This document shows positions 25,597 through 33,800 of a DNA stretch of 43,426 nucleotides, in pieces. A program made the position numbers and the translations under genes. Under the pieces are notes generated by a model, which did not search any database, was not told the DNA's origin, and saw only the letters and a program-made list of their open reading frames with translations. Origin of the DNA: a virus; the IMG/VR virus record IMGVR_UViG_3300046804_001013, positions 1 through 43,426 of that record. The stretch is one strand, 5' to 3'. Each line of letters starts with the position of its first letter. Within the stretch, counting starts at the first letter, position 1.

Positions 25597-25830
25597 ATGG
25601 ATAAGAGAAAAGCAGTTGATGATCAATTTGTTGTTCAAAGAGGTAATCCAGGTGCTATAATCAATAGAGATATGAATGCACTTATTGCTTATAAAGAAGC
25701 AAGAATGAAATTTCTTAAAGAACAACATGCTGCAGACGAAATAAATAATATCAAAGAAGAAGTTAATAGTATTAAAAGTGATATCTCACAGATTAAAGAT
25801 TTGCTAATAAAGGTATTAGAAAATAAATGA
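25597..25830 (+). CDS. small coiled-coil structural protein
   Basis: The 77-residue protein has an N-terminal stretch with FVVQRGNPGAIINRDMNALI and a charged C-terminal heptad region (INNIKEEVNSIKSDISQIKD) that looks like a coiled coil. Similar small proteins follow the large structural gene in marine T4-like phages, but I cannot name a function. It overlaps the fibre gene by ATGA. It could be a trimerisation or adaptor peptide between the DUF4815 assembly and a fibre. Confidence 0.7.
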   Translation: MDKRKAVDDQFVVQRGNPGAIINRDMNALIAYKEARMKFLKEQHAADEINNIKEEVNSIKSDISQIKDLLIKVLENK

Positions 25831-27476
25831 CAATTTATATTGCAAACGTTGTACAGGGAACAGATTCATTTGGCCAGTGGTTAGCAAAAACTAATCTAGC
25901 AATTGGTGCAATATCAAATTCTGCAGTTACAACTAATTCTAATACCGCTGTAGGTAATGCTGCTATTACAGGTGTATTCACTGCAGACACTTATGTAACT
26001 TCTAATTCTGGTTCTGTTTATGTAAGTTTTGATACAGCTAATACTATTATTAATGCTACTGCAACTGTTATTAAATCATCATCCACTTCAAATAATATAA
26101 TTACAGCATCAGGTATGCTTATAGATGGATCAACAGCGTATACAAAGACGCTGATCTCTATGGGTAATACTATTGTTAGAACTGCAAACGTTACTACTGA
26201 TAATGGCTACTTTACAAACAATATTGTGGTTGGTACTAATACATTCTTCTATGATGGTAGTATAGTAGTTGATCAAGCAAATATTATGTATGGTTTGTTT
26301 GGTAATAATATAGTTGTAGGTGATTCGGATGCTAACACATATATTGATCGTAACGGTATCTTTATAACATATAATGATAGCCCTACATCGGATTCTAACA
26401 CTTATCTTACAGCATTTGAACTTAAAGTTAAAAAAGTTACTACAGAGCAGCTTGATTTAGGTTCAAACTCATTATTTACTGGTAATGTATTTTTTCTAGG
26501 TTCTAACAATTACTTTAGTAATGGATTAGGCTCTGCAGGTGATATTGACATAGTAGGTGCAGGTAGACATTTCTCACACGGTTTCTACTCTAATGCTGTA
26601 ACTGCTAATATAGCATTTATGTTTAATGGTAATGATGGTAGTGCTAATTTTAGCAGAAATCTTTATCAGAACTCAAGCAACAATATTATATTCAATAATA
26701 CTAGAGCAGAGATAATTAATTTAGCTAATGGTTCACTTACTGTTGCTTCTTTCCCTAATGCTACACCTGGTACTAGCGTAAGTAGTGGTAATGCTATTAT
26801 ATTAAGTGCTAATACAAATAAAGCATACTTTGCAAACAATCTAGGTGTTGGTGGTATAACTAACCCGCTTGATGCTCTACATGTTGAAGGTGCTATAAGA
26901 TTAGAAAGCCCTAGTGGTAACGGGCATGTTAGATTATTAGCTCCTAATACTAATGTTAATTTTGATATTATTTTACCAGATAAAAAAGGTAAATTAAAGC
27001 AAGTGTTAGTGCTTGTAGATGAAGATAATGGAACTATAGGTTTTGATGATAACCCAGGTTCAGATAAAGATAATGTTGATGGTGAATTTAGAAGTATAGG
27101 TGTGGGTGTAAATGCACCTGGTGGTGGTTCTAGTGAAGGTGAAATAAGAGCAAAAGGTAACGTTATTGCTTACTACTCAGATGAGAGATTAAAAGACGTC
27201 CTAGGTCCAATCAATAATGCATTAGATAAAGTTTCACAACTAGAAGGCTTCTATTATAAACCAAACGAAATTGCTCGCAATATCGGCTACAAAGATGCAA
27301 GAACACATGTCGGTGTATCTGCTCAAAAAACTCAAGAAGTGCTTCCTGAAGTTGTATACCCAGCTCCAATCGGTGGTGGATATTTAACAGTTCAATACGA
27401 TAAGATTGTTCCTCTTCTAATTGAGGCTATCAAAGAACTCAAAGCAGAAGTAGATAGATTAAAAAATGGCAATTAA
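25827..27476 (+). CDS. tail fibre with C-terminal S74 intramolecular chaperone
   Basis: The 549-residue protein has a short N-terminal attachment-like segment (YIANVVQGTDSFGQWLAKTN, found in many marine phage fibres), a long Asn/Thr/Gly-rich beta region (about 45-440), and a C-terminal peptidase_S74 chaperone. Ser451 in YYSDERLKD with Lys456 five residues later matches the Ser-Lys dyad spacing of this family. It continues with LEGFYYKPNEIA, HVGVSAQKTQEVLPEVV and YDKIVPLLIEAIKELKAEVD, the typical helix. In this family the last ~100 residues fold the trimer and are then cut off in front of the Ser. The gene overlaps both neighbours. Confidence 0.9.
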   Translation: MTIYIANVVQGTDSFGQWLAKTNLAIGAISNSAVTTNSNTAVGNAAITGVFTADTYVTSNSGSVYVSFDTANTIINATATVIKSSSTSNNIITASGMLIDGSTAYTKTLISMGNTIVRTANVTTDNGYFTNNIVVGTNTFFYDGSIVVDQANIMYGLFGNNIVVGDSDANTYIDRNGIFITYNDSPTSDSNTYLTAFELKVKKVTTEQLDLGSNSLFTGNVFFLGSNNYFSNGLGSAGDIDIVGAGRHFSHGFYSNAVTANIAFMFNGNDGSANFSRNLYQNSSNNIIFNNTRAEIINLANGSLTVASFPNATPGTSVSSGNAIILSANTNKAYFANNLGVGGITNPLDALHVEGAIRLESPSGNGHVRLLAPNTNVNFDIILPDKKGKLKQVLVLVDEDNGTIGFDDNPGSDKDNVDGEFRSIGVGVNAPGGGSSEGEIRAKGNVIAYYSDERLKDVLGPINNALDKVSQLEGFYYKPNEIARNIGYKDARTHVGVSAQKTQEVLPEVVYPAPIGGGYLTVQYDKIVPLLIEAIKELKAEVDRLKNGN

Positions 27477-27792
27477 AACTAATCTTATCGTAGATCAAGG
27501 TGCTGATTTTGTTTATAATGTTTATTTAATTGACTCAAATGGAGATCCATTTGATATTACCGATTATACTGCTAATGCACAGATAAGAAAAACATATTCT
27601 TCTACTACCTATAATACAATTAATGTATCTACTGGTGGTAATACTGGATTAGTTTCTTTATCTATGAATGCTGCTGTAACTGCTAATCTTACCAATAACC
27701 GTTATGTTTATGATCTTCAATTACATGCAAACAATGTCACTTCTAGAATTCTAGAAGGTATTGTTACAGTAAATCCTGAAGTAACCCGCTAA
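27466..27792 (+). CDS. small beta-sandwich virion protein
   Basis: The 108-residue protein begins MAIKTNLIVDQGADFVYNVY and has FDITDYTANAQIRKTYSST, then VSLSMNAAVTANL and RYVYDLQLHANN. This matches a common small phage protein with a BppU/fibre-N-terminal-like beta sandwich, where D..G..F and the ITDYTA motif recur. A role as a fibre adaptor or decoration is likely but not proven. It overlaps the S74 fibre by 11 bases and the next ORF by TAATG. Confidence 0.7.
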   Translation: MAIKTNLIVDQGADFVYNVYLIDSNGDPFDITDYTANAQIRKTYSSTTYNTINVSTGGNTGLVSLSMNAAVTANLTNNRYVYDLQLHANNVTSRILEGIVTVNPEVTR

Positions 27793-27995
27793 TGCGTGAT
27801 GCTAAGATAGTAGTACAAAGACATGGTGATATATTAGTAACAGTTGCAAGATCTGCACCTATTGAAACTACTATTATTGTTAGACAAATTAATCAGACAA
27901 TAGAAACGCTTTCTGTATTGAAACAGAAAGCGTCAGATGTACTAGGAACAACACCTTCTGTTCCTAATCAAGCTCCACCTGTGAGCTTTTTTTAA
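27792..27995 (+). CDS. small protein of unknown function
   Basis: A 67-residue ORF begins MRDAKIVVQRHGDILVTVAR and continues APIETTIIVRQINQTIETLS. The N-terminal half alternates as beta strands and the C-terminus is Pro-rich. It is coupled to the preceding gene by TAATG. A perfect 11-bp inverted repeat (27906-27933) and a terminator hairpin lie within its 3' part, and its TAA interlocks with the glycosyltransferase stop. I do not recognise a family. Confidence 0.6.
   Translation: MRDAKIVVQRHGDILVTVARSAPIETTIIVRQINQTIETLSVLKQKASDVLGTTPSVPNQAPPVSFF
27906..27933 (+). repeat. perfect 11-bp inverted repeat inside coding sequence
   Basis: ACGCTTTCTGT (27906-27916) and ACAGAAAGCGT (27923-27933) are exact reverse complements around a 6-base loop ATTGAA. 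The RNA hairpin would be strong for AT-rich DNA. No T-run follows, so it is not a typical intrinsic terminator; it could block exonucleases or aid the terminator about 35 bases downstream. Confidence 0.75.
27970..27993 (+). terminator. rho-independent terminator at the end of the plus operon
   Basis: AAGCTC (27970-27975) can pair with GAGCTT (27983-27988) around CACCTGT, and the T-run 27987-27993 follows directly. It overlaps the last codons of the 67-residue ORF and the convergent glycosyltransferase stop. On the minus strand no T-run follows the stem, so it acts in the plus direction. The stem is short. Confidence 0.6.
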
Positions 27996-30760
27996 GATAC
28001 TCTAAACGTATACGATCCAATGTGATCACAGAGTATGCTTGTATCAGCATAAAATTTATAACCTTTTTCAGATGCTTTCTTTGCAAAGAAGAGATCTTCT
28101 GAGAACGTATGGTTATGATCTAAAGCAGACTTATATGCAAATTGTGGATAACCGATATCTACCATAACTTGTTTTTTAATTAGTACACAACCAAAACCAC
28201 ATGCACCTATTTCAACTAGACCTTTACCTTTAATCTTTTCCCAATCAATATGAGTATAACCACCATTATTATTTGATTCAAAGATTTCTAGAGTCTGTCT
28301 TTCAGGTACTCTTTGTCTATAGATACCTGTTACAATATCTTTATCATGTGATAAGAGTCTTGAAAGCGTATCTGATGGGAAAGCAATATCAGAATCTACT
28401 GCAAACAGATAATCATAACCTTTAACAACCCAATCTGCAATCAGATTACGAACCTGATCTACCTGATATCCATAGAAATATTGAAAGTTGAGATTATACT
28501 CATCAGATACAACCTGATCATAGATTGATTTAAAAGTTTGTGCTTCAATATTTCTTGCTGTCGGTATTGCAATTAAGATATTTTTCTTAGGAATATTTTT
28601 CACAATTATATCCTTTGTTTCTACCATTTCATATTTTGGATCAAGCGTTTTTGGTTGATCAGGGCTTATATCTATTCTTTCCATTTTTATAGGAACAGAT
28701 TTAGTAATTTTAGATGCATTTTGATTTTGTAGTTCTGCATGAACTTTATAATCATTTAATGGATTTAAATCATTATAGTTATAAAAGACCTCTTGAACTG
28801 CAGTTACTTTATCAGGGTTAGCTTGTTCAATAATATTATAGAATGTAGCATTGTCACCACCAGCTTTAAACCAGTTACCTACTTCATCTTTAAATACTTC
28901 TTCGTCAATCTTATCTACTAATCTCTTAACAAATACACGAAGATGTGGGTAAGGCATTCCCCAGTTAAATTTATACTGTCTATATGCTTTTGCATCCTTA
29001 ATTGCTTTTGGATATGGTTGTGCAATTAATGGTATGTTATCTGCAAGTGACCAGCAGCTTCCATATGCATATTCAGTTTTATTATCTGCAAATAGATTAT
29101 TATAGAAATTAAAGATATTGTTATCTGCTCTCAGCGTATCATCACCATCGAGAAGCATAATTAAACTCTCATCTTCAATAGGGTAGTTTTTAATAGTTTT
29201 AATCTGATTATAAACCGCACCTCTATTTTCTTTATTATTAAGAATAATAAATTTCTCTTGAAGATCAATAGAAAGACTATTGATAAAGTCTTTAACTACA
29301 TTAAGACTATTATCTGTACTACAATCGTTAATTAAGTACATATGGTAGTTATTATAGTCTTGACTAATAACAGACATAATACAATTAATAATGTATTTTT
29401 CAGCATTATAAAATGGTGTTATAATGCTAATATGTCTCTCTCTGTTTAATCTAGTGATATTCCATTCTTCTTTATTACTAAAACGACGCCCATAAACTCT
29501 ATGAACTTTATCGTTAATATATGTTACTTTACGATATTCTTCTACTGGAAAGTATATATCAAAATGTCTGCAAAAGAGCTGCTTCCATTGTAATGCAACA
29601 GTGTCCCATGTATTAATATCTTTAACTATATTACAATAATATTGCTTTTGTTGATGTAGATATGGGTCATTGTATGCTCTGATAACCTTCTCAACAAATT
29701 TGTTAACTTGATCATCGATATTAATATCTGGAAACAAGCTATTAGGTTCAATAGCATAATCAATAAAGTATGATGCTTGATCAATAGCAGTCTCTTCTAG
29801 TGCACCAAAACGGGTTGCAACTAGAGGTGTATTATATGTTAATGATTCAAGAGTAGAGATACCAAATGTTTCCGGGAAAGCACCCGGAAAGAGAAACATA
29901 TTTGATTTTGCAAGTAGTTCGGCAATTTGTTTCTGTGTAATGATACCTGTAAACTCAATATCCATTGCTGCATATTTTGGATCTCTCATGAGCTTCATGA
30001 GAGTCTCACCCTGTGCATCCAAAGGTGCATCAGAACGAAAACGGTAGTAACCACCTACTACTTTTAATTTTGCATCTGGAATATATTGTTTAATTTTAGG
30101 CCAAATTCTATCAACAAGAGGTAGAAGACCTTTAGTTACAGAAGCATTATAAACAAAGAGATTTTTATCTTTTGCTTTGATATCAACTTCATCGATATAA
30201 TTAACCACTGCATTTCGAGTTTGAAATACTTTATTTTTAAGCACTTCAAAATTGCGTCTCTTACCGTGATGACAGTTAGTTACATATGCAGTATGAAAAT
30301 CTGAGAGAGTAAAGATCTTATCGATATAACCATTGACTGCAAGATCTTCTAGATTAATATCACCGTTTGCAAAAGTATCATGCATCCACATGATCTTTAA
30401 TTTTGCATTATCTCTTAAAGATTTAAATTTTGCAGGATTATGTCTAGTAGCAGTTTTATATGCTTCAAAGTAGTGATCTGGGATAAAAGGAACTACAGTT
30501 CTAGATGAGATAACAATATCATATTTTTCAGAATCTAAGTTACCGTCAATAGACTTATAATTAACACCGTCATAAATACCTGGACGGCTGTCATCATCTT
30601 GACATGCATTAAAAACTGTTACCGGAAACCCTAATTTTGCAAGTTCGCGGGAGATTAGAATGACAGCGGATTCAGATCCACCAAGTCCACGACTATTGAG
30701 TGTATTTCCGTCATATACAAGACCAATCAGGTCAAGAATTGCAATCGATGGCAGTTTCAT
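27992..30760 (-). CDS. three-domain glycosyltransferase (GT4 + GT2 + GT-A-like)
   Basis: From the ATG at 30760 the protein is 922 residues. Domain 1 (about 1-400) is GT4-like GT-B: GLGGSESAVILISRELAKLG, IMWMHDTFANGD, LKVVGGYYRF and FPETFGISTLESLTYNTPLV with the E-x7-E-type motif. Domain 2 (about 440-690) is GT2-like GT-A: HISIITPFYNAEKYIINCIM, YLINDCSTDNSL and LLDGDDTL. Domain 3 (about 730-922) is another GT-A-like module: ILIAIPTARNIEAQTFKSI, YLFAVDSDIAFPSDTLSRLL, GACGFGCVLIKK. It has no membrane segment. It is the only minus-strand gene in the fibre region, standing beside the collagen-like fibre gene, so it may glycosylate virion proteins or host/phage polysaccharide; this is inference. 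Its stop interlocks with the preceding plus gene. Confidence 0.87.
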   Translation of the reverse strand: MKLPSIAILDLIGLVYDGNTLNSRGLGGSESAVILISRELAKLGFPVTVFNACQDDDSRPGIYDGVNYKSIDGNLDSEKYDIVISSRTVVPFIPDHYFEAYKTATRHNPAKFKSLRDNAKLKIMWMHDTFANGDINLEDLAVNGYIDKIFTLSDFHTAYVTNCHHGKRRNFEVLKNKVFQTRNAVVNYIDEVDIKAKDKNLFVYNASVTKGLLPLVDRIWPKIKQYIPDAKLKVVGGYYRFRSDAPLDAQGETLMKLMRDPKYAAMDIEFTGIITQKQIAELLAKSNMFLFPGAFPETFGISTLESLTYNTPLVATRFGALEETAIDQASYFIDYAIEPNSLFPDINIDDQVNKFVEKVIRAYNDPYLHQQKQYYCNIVKDINTWDTVALQWKQLFCRHFDIYFPVEEYRKVTYINDKVHRVYGRRFSNKEEWNITRLNRERHISIITPFYNAEKYIINCIMSVISQDYNNYHMYLINDCSTDNSLNVVKDFINSLSIDLQEKFIILNNKENRGAVYNQIKTIKNYPIEDESLIMLLDGDDTLRADNNIFNFYNNLFADNKTEYAYGSCWSLADNIPLIAQPYPKAIKDAKAYRQYKFNWGMPYPHLRVFVKRLVDKIDEEVFKDEVGNWFKAGGDNATFYNIIEQANPDKVTAVQEVFYNYNDLNPLNDYKVHAELQNQNASKITKSVPIKMERIDISPDQPKTLDPKYEMVETKDIIVKNIPKKNILIAIPTARNIEAQTFKSIYDQVVSDEYNLNFQYFYGYQVDQVRNLIADWVVKGYDYLFAVDSDIAFPSDTLSRLLSHDKDIVTGIYRQRVPERQTLEIFESNNNGGYTHIDWEKIKGKGLVEIGACGFGCVLIKKQVMVDIGYPQFAYKSALDHNHTFSEDLFFAKKASEKGYKFYADTSILCDHIGSYTFRVS

Positions 30761-30764
30761 TGTT

Positions 30765-30769
30765 ACCTC
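30765..30769 (-). promoter_or_regulatory. ribosome binding site fixing the glycosyltransferase start
   Basis: The minus strand reads ATGAGGTAACA followed by the ATG at 30760, so GAGGT lies 4 bases before the codon. The alternative upstream ATG at 30781 adds seven residues and has only AT-rich sequence before it. The GT4 domain starts directly after the chosen ATG (MKLPSIAILDL). Confidence 0.7.
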
Positions 30770-30778
30770 ATAACAAAA

Positions 30779-30786
30779 CATAAATA
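30779..30786 (+). promoter_or_regulatory. candidate late promoter for the collagen-C1q gene
   Basis: CATAAATA matches the T4 late box TATAAATA at 7 of 8 positions and lies 50 bases before the ATG at 30837 in the only non-coding gap between divergent genes. Supporting sequence is otherwise AT-rich, so chance similarity cannot be excluded. Confidence 0.4.
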
Positions 30787-30810
30787 ATATTGAATCATAC
30801 TGTAATTATA

Positions 30811-30818
30811 TATTTATT
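30811..30818 (-). promoter_or_regulatory. candidate late promoter for the glycosyltransferase gene
   Basis: The plus-strand TATTTATT reads AATAAATA on the minus strand, 7 of 8 positions of the T4 late box, about 50 bases upstream of the start at 30760. With the plus box at 30779-30786 it repeats the facing arrangement seen at 6307-6329. Confidence 0.35.
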
Positions 30819-30836
30819 CACGAATTAAGGCAATAA

Positions 30837-33800
30837 ATGGCGCTGATTTTTAATAGTCAACAGATATCTGCGAACGGTACTGCAAATTCTTTCTCACTTA
30901 CACAGACTGTTAATCTAGCTAATAACATTCTTGTTATTGTAAATGGTCTTGTACAGATACCTGGTGTTGACTATGTTATTGTTAACAGCAATACAGTTAA
31001 TCTTGCCTCAACTCCTTTTATAAATTCTGATATTGAAATCCGTTATATTGAAAATGACGGTGTTGGATATACTGGTTCTGAAGGTGATACTGGTTATTCC
31101 GGTTCATTGGGTGGTACCGGATATTTCGGTTCTACTGGTTACAAAGGATCCACTGGTGATAAAGGTGCTACTGGTGACCCCGGTGGTTCTCAAGGTTATT
31201 CTGGTTCTGCTGGTTTTACTGGTTCACGAGGTGCTGGTTATGATGGTTCAATAGGACCTGTAGGTAAACCTTCTAAAACATCTCGTTATACAGGTAATGG
31301 AAGTAATACACATTTCACATTACTTGAAGATACTGCTAACTCAAATCACATTTTCGTATTTACTAACGGTATATTAGAATCACCTGATGTTGATTATTCA
31401 GTATCAGGTACTATATTAACTTATTCTGTTGCACCACCTCTTAATGCAGAAATCGAAGTAAGATATTTTGATATCACTATAGGTTCACCTGGATATCAAG
31501 GTTCAACTGGTTTTCAAGGATCACTAGGTAGTACAGGTTATAAAGGCTCTTTAGGTGATACTGGTTTCAAGGGTTCTGTAGGTGCTACCGGACCACAAGG
31601 ACCATCTGGTGGTCAAGATGGTTATACTGGTTCTACTGGTGACTTAGGTTATTCCGGTTCTATTGGTTATACTGGTTCACAAGGTGTAGGACGTCCATCT
31701 GCTTCTTCAAGATATATTGCAAACGGAAGTAATACTCAATTTACATTACTTGATCAAACATCAGATCCTAATCATATCTTTGTCTTTGTTAATGGTATCC
31801 TTGAAACTCCTGATATAGATTATACTGTATCTGGAACAACATTGCAACTAAATTCTGCACCTCAAAATGGTGCAGAAATAGAAGTAAGATATTTTAATAC
31901 TACCCAAGGAGATGTTGGGTACAGAGGTTCTGAAGGTTATAGAGGTTCAGCTGGTTATACTGGTTCTACAGGTATAACTGGTTATATTGGTTCAGAAGGT
32001 TTTGTAGGATCTCAAGGTGATCAAGGTGTTCCGGGTTACGTAGGTTCACAAGGTAGTAAGGGTGATCAAGGTTTACCTGGTGGTTTCGGTGGTGCATCGT
32101 TTAACTATAAATTTAGCACTAATACTGTTAATTCTGATCCAGGTCCCGGTCATTTTAGATTAAGTAACACAACATTTACACAAGTTACTGATTTTTATAT
32201 TAACGAGAATGATGTTTATTACGACTCAACTTATTCATTCTTACAAACTATTGACGACTCAACATCTGCTATTAAAGGTCACTTCTCAGTAACAGAAGTA
32301 GCAAACGTTGATAATTTTGCTCTCTTTAGTATTGTTGGATATCATACATACACTCCTAATTACTTTGATGTTCCAGTAGTATTCTTATCTGGCACTGCAA
32401 CATCTTTTGCTAATGATGCAGACGTTATTGTTACATTTGCTAGAACTGGTGACCGAGGTGACACTGGCTATACAGGGTCAAAAGGTGATATTGGATATAC
32501 AGGGTCTAGAGGTGATGCTGGTTATCTAGGATCATTTGGTTTTACTGGATCAAAAGGTGATTTAGGTTATACAGGTTCTATCGGATATACAGGATCTACT
32601 GGTTTTGTAGGATCATTTGGTTATACCGGTTCGACAGGATTTACAGGCAGTTTAGGTTCTACAGGTTACGTTGGTTCTATAGGTTATACTGGATCAATTG
32701 GTTACACCGGTTCTAAAGGTGATATCGGTTTTGTAGGCTCTACTGGTTATCTTGGTTCTTTTGGTTACACAGGTTCTACTGGATTTACAGGTTCAAGAGG
32801 TGATGCAGGTTATCTAGGATCATTTGGTTATACTGGTTCAACTGGGTTTACAGGGTCACGTGGTGTAGACGGTTATACAGGCAGTATAGGTTATACAGGA
32901 TCTATTGGTTTTACTGGATCACAAGGATTTGCAGGATCACAAGGTGACCAAGGTATTCAAGGTAATATTGGTCCTCTTGGTTACACTGGTTCGCTAGGTT
33001 ACTTTGGATCATTTGGTTATACAGGTTCACAAGGTGAACAAGGTATTTCAGGTTATGCTGGTTCTACTGGTGCTGGGTATACTGGTTCAGATGGTTATGT
33101 TGGTTCTCAAGGTGATTTAGGTTTCACTGGATCACAAGGTCCAATAGGATATTCTGGGTCTTATGGTGATTTAGGATACACTGGATCACAAGGTGATGTA
33201 GGCCCATCAGGACCACAAGGTGAAATAGGTTTTTCTGGTTCTGTAGGTGATTTAGGTTATACAGGTTCAGTAGGTGCCGGTTATACAGGTTCAGAAGGTT
33301 ATACTGGTTCTTATGGTGATTTAGGTTATACAGGTTCAGTAGGCGATCTTGGATATACTGGATCATATGGGTTTACCGGTTCAAGAGGTGCTGAAGGTAC
33401 ACCAGGTAATTTTTCTGGTACTACTTACTTAGTTTACTTTAGTTCTAATACAGTTTATGCTGACCCAGGCACCGGTTCTGCAAGGTTATCCAATACTTAC
33501 TTTAGTAATGCTACTCAATTATACATTAGTAAACAATCTCTAGATCTTCAATATCTGTATAATGCTCTATTGATAGTAGAAACTTCTACATCAAGTATTA
33601 AAGGTCATTTTAAACTTACCAATACTACAAATACAAATAATTATGCAGTATTTGCTATTATTGATGATATTATAGACAACAATACCTATGCTACTGTACC
33701 AGTTAGTTTCCTTTCTGGTGATCAAAACATACCAGATACTACTATTTCTACTATCACTATAGCACGTATAGGTGATAAAGGTGATGTAGGGTATTCAGGT

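Noticed and set aside
31033-33366. Leu/Val-rich and Asn/Leu-rich ORFs within the collagen gene
   Set aside because: These are frame-shifted or antisense readings of the Gly-X-Y repeat codons, which give monotonous hydrophobic strings.
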